From contig NADL03000591.1 in assembly GCA_002205965.3 (NCBI GenBank), positions 248,001-312,000 on the forward strand: 64,000 nt of DNA, read 5' to 3'. Origin of the DNA: Kappaphycus alvarezii (Eukaryota; Rhodophyta; Florideophyceae; Gigartinales; Solieriaceae). A program made the translations under genes and the position numbers. The stretch's first letter is position 1, and each line of letters begins with the position of its first letter. A model generated the notes under the pieces. It did not search any database. It was not told where the DNA came from and worked only from the letters and a program-made list of their open reading frames with translations. Positions 9,348 through 20,939 of this stretch are shown here, piece by piece.

Positions 9348-10770
9348 ATGCGAGCCTTTCGTGACAATGGCATAATTCCACAATCGGAGGTGTATATCTT
9401 TAGTTCGAATTCGCTACATAGCGTGATGATTTCTGGTAGGTACTACGTGTTCCTAATTCCTACTGTTATCTTTCAATATGGTATTGATATAGAAGAAGAG
9501 AGTGTGACAGATGCATTTTGGAAGGCTTTTGCACCGCTCCAATCATTACATCTGCTCGTGGCACTGAAATTTTTGGTAGTAAGCGACGCATGTAAACGGT
9601 AAATCTGCTGTTGATCACTTTGCCGATTATGACCAAAGTATTTACATCGAAAATTGTCAACGAATGCCCCCTAAATATCCGAGAGACATAAACGCATTTA
9701 AGGCGTACCTGCACTCGAAGGGGATACAAGTTGCAATAGCGGCCACTATAAAGGTCCCTAATCTCCATCTGCTCTTAGAGTTCTATCGCCACACCCTTCC
9801 ATGCTACGTAAACTCGCTTCACATTACGGAGTTGGTATTGAGGCGATGCACCACCCGTTGGAGAATTGTCGTGTGAGGAGCAATCAACTTCGGGCTCATT
9901 TGTCGGCAGTGGAATACTGCCTGGTGAACGACTGTCAAGGAGAAATTGCATTGCTTTTCGTGCAGTGGCTAGGAAAAAAGGGGGAGGACTCCCAAGTTTG
10001 TGCTTCGTTACGTCGATTGTTGCTCGGGCCTTTGTCGAACGATTTAGATTAAAAATGTCATACATCAGGCATTTATTAATAATTTTTAGCGGTCGCTCTC
10101 TGATTTATTCGTGCCAGTGCTGCTGAAAGAATTTCAATGTGAGACCAAATCAACCCCCGTGTGGTATGGTAGTCAATTTGAATGGCAATGCGTGCTGTTG
10201 GTTAAGTATTGGTCCGAAATGGTGGTAGAGGTGGACTGCGGCCTCTATTTATCCATGCGAGGTCTTGTGAGATTGGCATAAGCGCTATTGGAAATTCAGT
10301 TCTCGATAGTGGTGGAGTCATTCGCAATGGATGATGAATTTTGTTATGCGGAAGCGCAAGGCGAGTTCGAGTTTTGAAGGGATCTAAACGCGCAAAAGCA
10401 TACAAGAATGTGGATTGGAATTTGTTACGCTTTCAAAGTCGGACATGGAAAAGAACTTGTTCGAATTTATCGGTATTGTCAAACGCAGCGGCGAAACCCC
10501 ATACGCAATAAGGCTCCGTTGTGAACGAAGTGGAAATAAGATAAGAATCGCGAGCGAGATTTCGAAGGATCGTATTCAGTTGTGAACTTGGGAGACGGAG
10601 TACGCCGTGTTGCTGTCTACCACCTCTGCGAATTCTTTTGCACAGCCAATGCTAAAAATGAAGTGGCTATCCATGAGTTTACCAAAGGGCGGATAGTACT
10701 ACATTCAACGCAGAGAGGATGGATAGCCTCCGCGCCGGGGCTGACGACGCACGGCCGAGCTGTGTACTGA
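9348..10770 (+). pseudogene. unidentified decayed coding segments, 3' part
   Basis: Successive frame-broken segments: 9348-9602 (AFRDNGIIPQSEVYIFSSNS, hydrophobic YYVFLIPTVIFQYG), about 9550-9700 (TVNLLLITLPIMTKVF), 9860-10060 (GGLPSLCFVTSIVARAFVER), 10400-10565 (FVTLSKSDMEKNLFEFIGIV) and 10582-10770 (VRRVAVYHLCEFFCTANA). They are all on the + strand and colinear with the segments upstream, so a single gene or element of about 4 kb seems likely. No RT, integrase, transposase or other signature was recognised. Confidence 0.35.
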
Positions 10771-12540
10771 AGAGGACTCCCCGTGGTATCGTTGACAGTG
10801 AATATTCATAAGTAAAACTATTGGTGCAGATGGTTCATCAACATTAGGATAAACCTGATTATGTAGTAATGAAAATATTGAGTATACTCAAGTATATTTA
10901 TTTGTGAGTAACTGTCATTGACATCAGTGCAAACCATTACTACTACTGCTCCAGTAGGAATTAATGTATTGAATATATTATTCGACTTTACTGGTTAGAA
11001 ACCAATGAGAGTAATTGTACATTTGTTACCTTCGTTAGTTCCGACTCACTGACTTTTAATAGTCTGAACCGAAAAGACAGGGCTGCTTTTTGAATAGATT
11101 TGAAATAGTTCGAAATATTTCCTGGGGCGGGTTCAGAACCAAAAAGCACATTGCAGCGAAATTGAAAATTTAAGCGGCGGATATCATAAAATTTTTGGAA
11201 TCAGAACTGTTGAAGAGTGCTCTGGACCGAATAATTAAAATATCAAAACAGAATTTGGGCATTTATTTCATTAAAAAAACCAATACTGTTTTTGAAAATG
11301 ACATTGCACGGAACATCTAAACGGTATCTTAATCCTACCTGTAGACATAACTTTTTCCTATACCCGTCCACAGTGCTCTCGAAATCTCATATAGAACCCC
11401 TAAAACTCGGCATGCGTAATAATGATCTCCGCAGTGTCTCCTACCCTGTCCCAGGCCTTTTGAAGGAGCCTTAGGCTCAATAGCTCAGCGGACAATGTAA
11501 CTTTTATTTCTAGCAAATTTGCTGCATCAATAACGCGTAATTGGTTGTGTTTCGAACATACAAAATTTCGCAGCATAGCTGCCGCCGACATCCTTTTCAT
11601 CCCCATCTCTTACACGTAAAATATAAAACACTCATGAATGGGGCAAAAGTCCAGATCCCCACTAACAACACCATCTTTAGTTGAACTACCTTCTTCCTCC
11701 CCTTCATCTAAGTCATCCAAAAATCCTCTTTCCACTTTTTTCTCTATGCCGAGCGGTGCTAAAACAATTTGAAAATGTTGATCTGTAAAATGTAGTCAAT
11801 TGCAGTAATACGTAATGAGAGAAAATAAAAGAAAACGTACTTTTTCCAAATCCTATCGAATTCTTTAGCTAATTACAGTTAACTATGAATGTGTAGCTGC
11901 CGATGTCATGAAAAAGAAATTTTTTCTGACGATGGCAGTCATTTCCGCCCCTGTATTTTCGCCTTTTTCCAGCATTTTTCTTAGTCGCTTGACAGAAAAA
12001 CAGTTCTTTGTGAGCTGGGCCATGTTGCAGTTGAGCTCGGAGAAGAGTTTATCGAGGAATAAACAGTTAATTTTTTCCCTTATTTGTATAACATTCGTTC
12101 TTTTCTAAAGTGCGACCAATTTTTTAAGAGCGGGAAAGGGTGTTCCTATTTATAGCCAGTTGTATTGTTCGATTAACCGTCACTTTGCTATTTGTTTACC
12201 GTCACTTTTGCTTCTTAAACTCCAAAATTTGCGTCCTTAGTTTGTGGTATATCTTTTATAGTTTCTTGGTTGATGTTGTTAAAAATGAGGCTTGGATGTT
12301 AAGTTTGGCAATTCAATCTCTTGCCCATAGTTGTTTTTTGAAGTGGGCCGATTACCGAGTTAGTCTTGGTGTTCAGCTGATTTGTAGCTGCGCAATCATT
12401 GCTGGTAATTTACAGAACCTTTTTTGTAATACAATTTTTTAGTAGATATTTTTTGTCTATGCGAAATATTGCATTTTACATTATTTTAAAGATCATGTTA
12501 TGTACTTCACAGAACTATCCTGCACAGCATATCTGCTCCT
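10771..12540. other. AT-rich intergenic DNA, no supported gene
   Basis: I see no domain, repeat match to the rest of the window or long open frame. Open frames of 60-100 codons here (e.g. 11908-12108 and 12140-12442) are rich in Phe, Leu and Ser, as expected from T-rich DNA, and have no recognisable features. Confidence 0.5.
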
Positions 12541-12725
12541 ATGTCATTTCGATTATATAATACTGAGTACAGTAGTGCAATAATATTGTCCGTAATGCAT
12601 ACATATGCACGGGTATTGTACAGTACAATACTGTATTACGTACATCGTACTGTACACTTCTATACTTTACTGAATATTGCAGTATATAGGCCAGTTTCAA
12701 CAAAATATTTTTATATGAGATAATA
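12541..12725. repeat. cluster of TACAGTA/TACTGTA palindromic words
   Basis: A stretch dense in GTACAGTAC, ACAGTACAATACTGTA and CAGTATA words on both strands. The same words cluster at 23785-23905, 28930-29000, 40405-40450, 57122-57152 and 60510-60555, so they are a general feature of noncoding DNA here rather than of one element. Confidence 0.6.
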
Positions 12726-13339
12726 TATAGGGAAACTCCTGTTGGACTTGGCTGCAGCCGATTGGACATTTCATATTTGGCATAATTATGTTTTTTATCT
12801 GTTCCCACCCCTCTTAACCAGTGGCGTAATATATATTTCTGTATAATGATCACATCCCATGACTTTTCTGCTACCCAGACAAACTTCGTCACAATCAAGT
12901 CCGCCTCTATCACAACCCTTGTACCTAGTCAAGCCAAACATTGCTACACCAATAGATAACAATAACAGGAGCCCTTCAAGACCAGCAAGTGATATTCTGG
13001 GATCTCATCAGTAGTCTACCTTACCTACCATAATACCGGGTGGAAGGTCAAACGCGCATCCCCTACAAGTGCCCGGTCTTGTTCTTTGCTACAAGAATCT
13101 CAAATCGATGTTCCTCGCGGAACAACCCCGAGTCTGTCAGAAAACCAAAGGGCAACTATGACAGAACAAACGATATAACTACGAATCAATAAAAAAACAC
13201 CGTCGCCTTACAAAGGCAATTCTCTCCACGGCTCTGAGACGTACTGTGCTTTCCAGTTCTGGATCAAAGGCAGTGTTCTCAACCTGACTAGAACTCTGGC
13301 ATATTTGCTATGTCGAGAATCATGTAACCAGCGGCTATG

Positions 13340-13690
13340 TTGGAAGAGCACAGAGCAGTAGATTCTGCAATCACAGGAGCAGTTAGCGACAGTACTAAGC
13401 GTGGTCGGGCCCCGAACTGGACAAAGCACGAAACAGCTCGTGTTTGTCATGTCATCGCTGATGCGCGTCATAATTCTATCTTTGCCCGAATGTACCAATT
13501 CATATAGACACGTCATAAACTTGACGCTGACCGTCACGACCCGTTTGGACATGAGGTTCTCGAGCTGTTTAATAACCAAGACTTCCAACCGGAAATTCCA
13601 GGCGCATTATCTGGTATTGCTGAAGATAATCTCATTCTATTCGATCCCAACGAACATCACCATGCACACAATGGAACTATTCTGAAGCAC
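13340..13690 (+). pseudogene. unidentified broken ORF, possible conserved domain
   Basis: A frame from about 13340 to 13690 reads RAPNWTKHETARVCHVIADA, then a single TAG at 13504-13506, then DADRHDPFGHEVLELF and further EIPGALSGIAEDNLILFDPN before ending after HHHAHNG. Spacing of Trp, Arg, His and the DPF motif looks like a real folded domain, possibly SANT/trihelix-like DNA binding, but I cannot name a family with confidence. The antisense open frame (13208-13588, - strand) is judged a shadow. The region just upstream shows no further homologous-looking sequence. Confidence 0.35.
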
Positions 13691-13799
13691 AGGTGGTGAA
13701 AGTTTCGTGTATTAGCATAAACCTTGGAAAGGGAGTATGATATAGAATGAAATAATTCCTAAATATATTATATCCCATATAAGAATATTTTTGTTGGAA

Positions 13800-14160
13800 C
13801 AGGCCATAGTATTTTGTGATATACAGTACTGAACCTTATGATCAAATGTGGTATAAAGCACTGCACATTGTTGGTGGTTTCTGAGGGGTCGCGAAAACCC
13901 TCGTATTCTGCTGCTTGTATGAAGTCTTTTTGGCGGTTTCCAAGGTGATTAGCTAATGCAATATCGAGTATTTTTTCTATTATTTATAGAGTATTTTATT
14001 TATTTTTAAAATTATTCTCAGCCTCGCGGCGTGTGGCTGTAGAACGTTCAGCCACACCCGCGAATGTCATATAAACAGTGCTGGCCGTTGGTGGCGGGGG
14101 AACGGGGACAAAATACACCACAGAAGTACCCCTTCGTGGGGTCAGTAATCAATTTTCATC
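13800..14160 (+). repeat. dispersed repeat D1, copy a
   Basis: Shares a colinear order of blocks with copies at 22126-22465 (+) and 20940-21260 (-): GGTCGCGAAAACC, CGTATTCTGCTGCTTGTATGA, TTTTTGGCGGTTTC, GTGTGGCT, CACACCCGCGA, GTCATATAAACA, CACCACAGAA and GGGTCA. It is noncoding, about 330 bp, and probably a solo LTR or MITE. Confidence 0.75.
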
Positions 14161-14264
14161 TTCTCCATTTACTACGCTATCATGGTACTCTTATGGAGGA
14201 CCTCTTCCTTAGGAGTAAACATCGTCGTTTACGACGAGACCAGCGATTTAAATAAGCACTTCTT

Positions 14265-15071
14265 CTTCTACGACAATTTTATGATGGCCGGAAAATCCAG
14301 TAAGGAGAAGGAATTGTCCTTCCTCGAACCTCTAAAAGACACCACGGTTGAGTTCTACTAAGATTACTTCGCAGCTCAGGGAGAGCTAATCGAAGAGGCC
14401 AAGAAATATGACTTTTTCCGAGAAAAAGGGCTTTTCGAATATCTCGCGGAGGAAGAAGAGCCCCAGGAAATCGTCCGTCATGTATTTGAAATCGACCTCA
14501 AGATTGAAAGCATACCGAACTCCTTGAAGAATAGGAGCTATTCTACGAGAGCGTTGATTTCGAAAATATTGCAAGATTCGGAATATTTGGATCTGAAGCA
14601 TGTCCAAATGAGCAGCTGTAGCAGTTCCTGTAACTCGGAGGGCCGAAGAATCTCGATGATTTAGGTAAGGATTTGAATAAATTTCACGCGAATTGAATTG
14701 CATTTCCCGATATTCTCCTAAATTTATGAAAGAAACGCCTGCAATACTCTTAGTTCGTGCAAATGATCGCTCAAAAAACATCGAAAATAAGTTGCATGTC
14801 CTTGTTGAAGACCTCTCTTGCCTTAAACCTCTCTTAAAGCAGAAAAAGGGAATTGACGAGACAGTTCAGGACTATCCTCGTCAACAAATAGAGTGAATGC
14901 CGCTAGGTTGTGCTCTTTTGGTCTCTAACTCGGTCATAGAGCATTTCGAAGGGAGAATAATCGCCACAGTGATCATTGTTGCACTTTTCCGGTCGATTGG
15001 AGCATTTTGATGCTACGTGCTGGTCCAGAGCAAGAAAAAGGGCTTCGAGAGCTTCGAAAAATCAGGATTAG
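14265..15071 (+). pseudogene. gag of the 14-kb Ty3-like element
   Basis: The capsid-like part reads FFYDNFMMAGKSSKEKEL and DYFAAQGELIEEAKKYDFF; the first aligns to FFFFENVVMTSRPDSEKAL and the second to ETFASNGELVDEAK in the 57-kb element. A later block, RANDRSKNIENKLHVLVEDL, matches RPDSRSRNIENKLEALAEDI there. A zinc-knuckle remnant ends in DATCWSRARKRASRASKNQD and is followed by TAG at 15069-15071, exactly where the 57-kb copy has its TAG. Several frame changes and stops are present. Gag would form the particle that packages element RNA. Confidence 0.75.
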
Positions 15072-16100
15072 AAAGATAAACTTCGAATAGCCGATCAATG
15101 CAAAGTCTTCCGTGAAAGTCAATCGGACACCGATCGGTAATCGAAGAAGTACATAAAGGAATGAAGACAATATCTGAAGGAGAATTTTTGCCGAAACAGC
15201 CTCTTCGGGAAGGCCATGGGGGAATTCCGGTATCTCGTGTGGTGCATAGCTCGCAAAAAGTACGAACAATCCCTCCTGTTCCGCGGGCAGAGTAATTCCG
15301 TGTTTCGGGAAGCACGAGGAAGCAAAAGAAGAACGAAAGAGGAACGAAAAGTTCAAGTGAGCTTCAAGAATACTTCGGAACACACGAAGTTGTCGCTGAG
15401 CTCGCGAATGGCAACTGTGGCGCTCACGTTCGGTCAGCTTCTTCGAAGAGATACTGATGGATCCGAGGAGGTATTCGAAGGCTGTTAGAAGAGAAAAATA
15501 TACTTAGAATTGCCTTCGTGACCACAAAGTACCATGCTTGCTGCGATTGGTGCAGCTCAAGGTTTATGGCACAGAAGTATGAGCGCTTTTGGACTCCGGA
15601 GCAATATCGGACGTAATGAATGCGGAGCTATCTCGAAGTCTCTAACTGTCACCGAGCTGCAGGTGTAAGAAGATTAGTATCGCAAACGAAGATAGCGCCT
15701 CTTGTTTAAGATCTTCGCTCAAAGTTTCTTACCATCTCTGGGACCAAGCGGTCAAGCTGGACCATCTGGCTGTGAAGAAGTCTCCATTTGATCTAATTAT
15801 TGTCCAAATTTCAAGTTATGCGGGAAAATTTGGTCTTCGGGACCCGATGCATTCGTCTACACATTGGTTGTGAAGGAGTGATGCTGCCTTTGGGACCAGA
15901 TACAATAGCAACCGACAAGCAGTTGATGAGGGGTGAAGAGATCGGAACGCCGAAGACTTCAACTCCGACTTTGACGCTGGCCTTGACTCCTCCGACAATT
16001 CTGAGGGAAAATGGGTCCTGGAGATCAGCAAAAACATGTATGAGAGCCTCAAAAACTCTGATGAAGAACTAACCGACACGTTTGCAACCGTCGTCGAAGA
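15072..16100 (+). pseudogene. protease and connector of the 14-kb Ty3-like element
   Basis: After the TAG the frame reads KDKLRIADQCKVFRESQSDT, matching KEENGEAGQVKVVCKSNSDT of the 57-kb copy. Later blocks are GEFLPKQPLREGHGGIPVSR, VAELANGNC, LTFGQLLRRDTDG and the retropepsin active site ALLDSGAISDVMN at about 15583-15620. A TGA at 15580-15582 replaces the Trp of NVWALLDSG. The connector (LPLGPDTIATDKQLM, GEEIGTP) matches the 57-kb copy at about 58.6 kb. The protease would cut the gag-pol polyprotein. Confidence 0.75.
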
Positions 16101-16339
16101 ATGAAAACGGGAAGAATGAGATGAAAGGGAAAATTTGAGCCCATCTTGCTCAACATTTTGAAGTAACAGAAGAAAGCATAAATAGCTACTCCGGAAAAAC
16201 CTTGATGTGCACATGGATGAACGAGGAGCTCTGTCTCGCATCGGTACCGATCAAAAATGGAATAGGACTGAAAGAAGAGACCCATACCTATCAAAGGTTG
16301 CGCGGAATGTCCCGACAACGTCAATATTACAGCGAATAA

Positions 16340-16650
16340 TGGTTAAAATTTTAAATATATTCACTTCGCTTGAATATATATGGACGACATTGTTGTGTTC
16401 TCCACACGATCGAGGAGTACGTTCGACACCTTCGCATCGCCTTCGAAGCTATTTGAAATGCCCGAATCAGGGCCCCTGCGGACATTGGTGGGATCTCGAG
16501 CGTAGCGTCCCTTTCCATTATAAAGAGCATCAGGAACTGTTTCGCGCAGCACTGGATCAATAAGATTTACCGAAGATAAAAGAAGTCTTTTCTGATCTCT
16601 CATTCGTCCCAATTTCTGTTCCTGTTCGAACTGCATGGAGGAGATCACCT
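16340..16650 (+). pseudogene. reverse transcriptase fragment with YMDD
   Basis: YMDDIVVFST at 16377-16406 is the catalytic box of a Ty3-type RT. After a one-base shift the sequence continues EEYVRHLRIAFEAI, the usual helix after the YxDD hairpin. Upstream fingers and palm are not recognisable. RT belongs in this order after the connector, so it supports the element call. Confidence 0.65.
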
Positions 16651-16699
16651 GGCTTTAAAAGGCATGGTAGGAAAGATCATCTGTTTTTGCCCGACTGCA

Positions 16700-17865
16700 A
16701 GAAGTATCTAATAACAGTGACTTGAAAGTACTCCACTTTGTGCCTCTCAGATGTCGCGTGTTCTGGGGTCTAAAGTGTTAGTTTCAATACCTATTCATGA
16801 ACCTTTTCAATGGTGCCGCTTACAGTGTAGTCCATCCTAAGGAAATGGAAAGCTCTCAGGCTTTGAAGGTACGAGGTCATACGGTTCTGCCGAGATGGAC
16901 AGCTATATTCTTCGTGTAAGACTATAACAACCTGACGGAAGTCCTGGAATTTTCCCTCAACTTATCGATTTTAGAAACGTTTTGCGTTGCCGGTAAGGAG
17001 GCAGTGTATGTATTAAAGGCGTTGCGCCGGCGTTAAAGAATATTCCTGACATGCATAGACGTAATCCGGAAGACACTCATTTCAACATTCGCCTAGGGGC
17101 CCAGAGAATTTCTTACTTTGGTCTCTGAATCTCCGAGATGTAAAATGAGATATTATGTCCTCAGGAAGCTGACCTGAGCCCTTAGAACTACCACTAGACA
17201 CCTATTGATCATATTTACTTCCCGTAGGCTGTGAATTACCTATAGATAAATGGGAATCAATGAATCTCAGGGTGGTCAAGAGATCACTACTGGAATATAT
17301 AGTTGACGCAACTATTTTGAAGAATATCCCCGACACATGTGACAGTGTTTTGATTCAGTTTGTCGTAGAGAAGGCCAAAAATCTGGGAAATAGTTCGAAT
17401 AAGAAAGTATGGACGGACCAAAGAGTAGCGCAGGGGGATATTTGGCCGAGATAAGATCCTTGAGTGCTGTACCGTTCAGAGTGGTAGCTGCCTCATAGTA
17501 AAGAACAACTCTACAAGCCCGCACTGGCCGTCTTTATACTTCCCGATACCTTGACCGAACGGCATTCTGTTCCGTATATGGAACAACGCAACTTAATCCC
17601 CCTACTTTCGGTATATTATATTTTTTTGTTTTCTTTGTTTTTGAGTTCCTCTTTCTGGTTTTTTTACCGGTTTGACTTCTCGCACAAAAAATTTTTAGGG
17701 GGTTGTACTCCATTCAAGTGCAATGTACTGTACTCTTGGATTTTTTAATTTTTTAATTTTTTTCTGCGAAGGATTTTCTTTAAAGGAATTCCAAATTTAC
17801 TGTCCTAGAAAGAAGGCTAATGCATTCAGTATCCACTGGGGACTGCGCACGTCCTAACTATACGG
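16700..17865. other. no supported gene
   Basis: This could include the missing RNase H and integrase of the 14-kb element, but I could not align any block. Short open frames such as 17260-17454 show no recognisable motif. A T-rich stretch lies at 17610-17770. Confidence 0.4.
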
Positions 17866-18800
17866 TTAAGATCTAACCGGATGTACTTCGTCCATGCGCA
17901 TCGGGGCTCGCGACAGGATAGCATGAGCGATGGATGACCAGAGGGGGCAACTCAGTCGCTGGTAGATACGGCGGCGGATAACGCCAACTGTCCAGTGACT
18001 CTTGGACGCGATCCGCAGAACTAGCTCCTCGATAAACATAGATGTACCAGGGAAAGGGGCACCCATGGAATCAAACGCCGGAGGTCGAAACGTGAAGTTC
18101 GGCGTGTAAGGCGCAGAAGATGGACCAGTTGAGGGAGCGGGGAGGCGCCGGGCGATGTTGCGTTCCAGGGTTGTGACCTTGTCGTGGGCCGCCGCTTCAG
18201 CCGCGCCTCCGGCTACCTGGGTGGACTTGGTGCGAACTGCGGCCTTAAATGGTGAGACGACAGTGAATTCACAGGCAATGGGGCGCAACGTTGTGCCTTC
18301 CGGGGTTGGAGGCGGTTGTACAAGGATATCGGCGGGCCGGAGCTCAGTGCCCGGGACGAGGGGCGGAACCTCGTGCCGAGTATCCAGACCGGCGGCGAGG
18401 TAACGTGTGTCGCAAACGCATCACAGAGCGAGTTATAGCGGTCACGACGGTCGAAACCAGAGCAGCAGAGGTCGGCGAAGTGATCCCCGAGGGTGTCCAA
18501 GGGGTGGTGGCAGTGGTGGCAGTTGAGGGGCATGAAGTCATCATTCACTGGCAGTCCGAGGTGACGGCGGAGCATGGTCTGCCAGTGTGTGGTGGGCACC
18601 TTCATTGCTGCCGTAGGGTGGGCGAAGAGAAAGGCCGTAGCGGGGCTGCGGCGGAACGGTAAGCCACGAATGCAATGTCGAATGTCGGCGTCGCTACAGG
18701 CGATCGGTTTGGGGCATTAGCCCAGGAGTCGTCGTGCGAATGTACTCTTGCCCAAAGCTCTTGCTGCACCCGTTTGAGAAGGGTTGGAGTGTTGGCGGGA
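17866..18800 (-). pseudogene. LINE (non-LTR retrotransposon) C-terminal fragment
   Basis: Reading on the - strand from about 18720 down: IRHCIRGLPFRR, SPATAFLFAHPTAA, THWQTMLRRHLGLP, then the zinc-knuckle-like CHHCHHPLDTLGDHFADLCC, then after a frame change near 18290 ACEFTVVSPFKAAV and RLPAPSTGPSSA, ending at 17866. This order (LRxxLGLP, CxxC with DxxGDHxxxC, then a DVTVVSP block) is the usual C-terminal part of a LINE polyprotein after its RT domain. A second copy lies at 60610-61560. The start is outside the fragment; stops occur near 18717-18719. It is a typical 5'-truncated insert. Confidence 0.7.
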
Positions 18801-19900
18801 GAAGCAGCTAGAGTTGGAGGGTCAAGGGCCCAAAGGTCGACTATTCCGGGGATGGAGAGGGCGAAAAGGCGGAGAGAAGGCCCAGCCTGACGGAGGAGGA
18901 AGGACCGGGCGTCGCGTTAGCGGCCAGAAGCAAGTGCAAAAGCACGCGGCGTGGTGTATGCGGAAGTTCGCTGCCATTCGGGCAATAGATCAAGTCACGC
19001 AAGTAGACTAACACTAAAAACTATGTGATTATGGGGCCTTATGGCCCTTTTTACAGAGGTGGCGCTCTAAATGAGAGGTACTTTCGAAGCTCTTGGAGCA
19101 AGTCTTTAGAGTGCGGTGAGTCCTTTTTGATAGCACGGCGATTCAAGTGCTTACATCTAATACGGTGGTCGAGATACGTCTTCTGGCTGTTGCAGGTGAC
19201 GTGGCAGGGCTAGCAGTACCTCTTTAGCTTAGACTCTCGCGATGAAGTCTTCTTAGTAACCTTGGCTCGGTCGGCAAGGCTGTTGTCTTGCTTACTGCGC
19301 ATAGTAATCGTTTGACGACCCTTTTCTTCGGCTAACACTCTCTTGAATTCGTTCGATGGCGTACGTGGCAGACGTAACACACGAGGCAGCTCCTAATTGG
19401 CGTCAGGCACTCAAAAAAGGGTGAAGTGGCGAGGGCTACATTATAGTGTAAGATGCGGGCAAGATGCATATATGTAGATTTTTCTATAATTATAGCGTCT
19501 TCCCCTTTACGAATTTCCTTATACCTACGATCCTCAATCGTTCTTTTCTCCTTTGCTCAGCTCCCAACAGATTCTGCCTATTCTTCCCTGTCCGTGCTTA
19601 CCCTTTTTGCCGTCCTCTCAAAAATTACTGCCGTCCTACCTAGACACTTTAATACTGCATCCAATCGTCCAAATCGATCCCAATTGAAGTTCGTCTTCCC
19701 ATTTTGCTTACCTGCTCCAAATTAATTTTTTTCCGAGAAAAACGCCGCAAATGAACTATTGCAAACTCTCTTTTAGATTTATTTTATTTATTTCAAATCT
19801 ATAGAATGCGTTCTGGGAGCCCATTTAAACCCCTTTATTCCAAGTTCCAAATCACCGATCATTCTACTCACTACCCCTCTACCCCTACCCATTTGACACA
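18800..19900. other. no supported gene
   Basis: GC-rich sequence next to the LINE fragment (to about 18960) may be more of its body, with QTGAARALGKSTFARRLL readable on the - strand at about 18725-18780. From 18960 on I see only short open frames and no repeat shared with the rest of the window. Confidence 0.4.
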
Positions 19901-20760
19901 CCTTCAATCTCCTGCCACTCCCTAAATTACACCTAATTAAAAACCCCACGCACCTCCAACGTCAATTCCAGAATCCGCCACCGCTGCCCCATAAACGCCA
20001 CGGCCTTACTCCCTTTCGGCCCTACTGACCGCGATGAAAATCACCACCGGCAAACCAAGAAGAATGTGATCGAGTTTTTTCGTCGCTTTTTCATCGAGGA
20101 TGAGGCGGAGGAAGTAGGTGAGGGGCAGGAGGAGGAAGTAGATGATGGAGCTGGGGAGACTTTGGAGGAATTGGTGGCCCCGAAATTGGTTTAAGAGAAT
20201 GAGAACAAGGAGGAAGGGAAATTTGAGGAGAAGGATTAGGGGGACCAGGGGAGGGATATATAGAAAGTGTTGGAATGGGGTGGCGAGGGCTGGACAGTAC
20301 CGACTAGATGGTCCCGACGCTGGAACCGGATTGGGGCATCTTTAGTGGTTTAGATATCTTCCAGGAGCAAATAGAGAATTGTAAGCCGTTAGGGGATATT
20401 TGTGGGGACTTTTTGAGTGGCATGAATATTTTGGAAGAGCTGTTTGGGTCTGATCTAGGGGATGGGAAGTGACAGCAGTAGATCGATTGTTCATTTCTCA
20501 AGTATCTTTGCTTAGAGCATATCACCCACACAAAGTGTCTTTATACATTTCCTGGTATCTTTTGTAGTTTCGTTCCAACTTCAGGAGTAGCCAAATGTAT
20601 ACATAAGTTTAGTAAACTGCTCTCCTTTGGAGAAGTCAAGCAAGTTTGCAGACAACTTCAAGTCAAGTGCCAAAGTTTCGATGTTGAAAGTCAACTTCAG
20701 ACCGAGTAAGGGCTCTTGATACTTTTTGTAAGCGACGGTAGTAGTAAATCCTGCCCCTTC
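19900..20760 (+). repeat. repeat family A20, + strand copy
   Basis: Matches the - strand copy at 39190-40100 both in a coding part (SGLDIFQEQIENCKPLGDIC here, SGLDISQEEMDNSKPFADIC there) and in the noncoding 3' part (GTTTAGTAAACTGCT...GAAGTCAAGCAAGTTTGCAG against GCTGAGTAAACTGCT...GATCAAGGAAGTTGACAG; both then read ACAACTTCAAGTCAAGT). Conservation across coding and 3' untranslated sequence points to a transposed or retrotransposed unit of unknown class. Confidence 0.7.
20040..20475 (+). pseudogene. acidic protein of repeat family A20
   Basis: Frame-broken sequence: KKNVIEFFRRFFIEDEAEEV followed by Glu-rich and Gly-rich sequence, then in a second frame SGLDIFQEQIENCKPLGDIC, ending in MNILEELFGSDLGDGK and TGA. 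The - strand copy has a longer acidic run. I know of no transposase or RT signature in it. It could be the C-terminal tail of a larger element protein. Confidence 0.45.
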
Positions 20761-20939
20761 TGAATACACTTTTAAACCCTTTGTCCCTCATCCATACCAC
20801 TCTCTGATCCTGCGGCTACACTTCAGTAGCACTATTGTCGCTCGCACCACCTCCGTTTTGAGATAGTGAGCTTCGGATATCTCTTCTCCGTCGTTTTACC
20901 GCTATAAACATTTATTATTAGAACTTAGTAATGATGAGG

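Larger units (their letters stand above)
14258..16700 (+). mobile_element. Ty3-like element copy at 14 kb, heavily decayed
   Basis: A member of the same family as the - strand elements at 31.0-35.3 kb and 56961-60602, recognised by block-by-block peptide similarity: gag, zinc region, in-frame TAG, protease, connector and RT in canonical order. No LTR, purine tract or target duplication could be placed. Integrase remains after 16.7 kb were not recognised. Confidence 0.75.

Noticed and set aside
18155-18890. + strand open frames of 71-123 codons
   Set aside because: They are antisense to the LINE fragment, whose recognisable blocks are on the - strand; GC-rich DNA favours such shadows.
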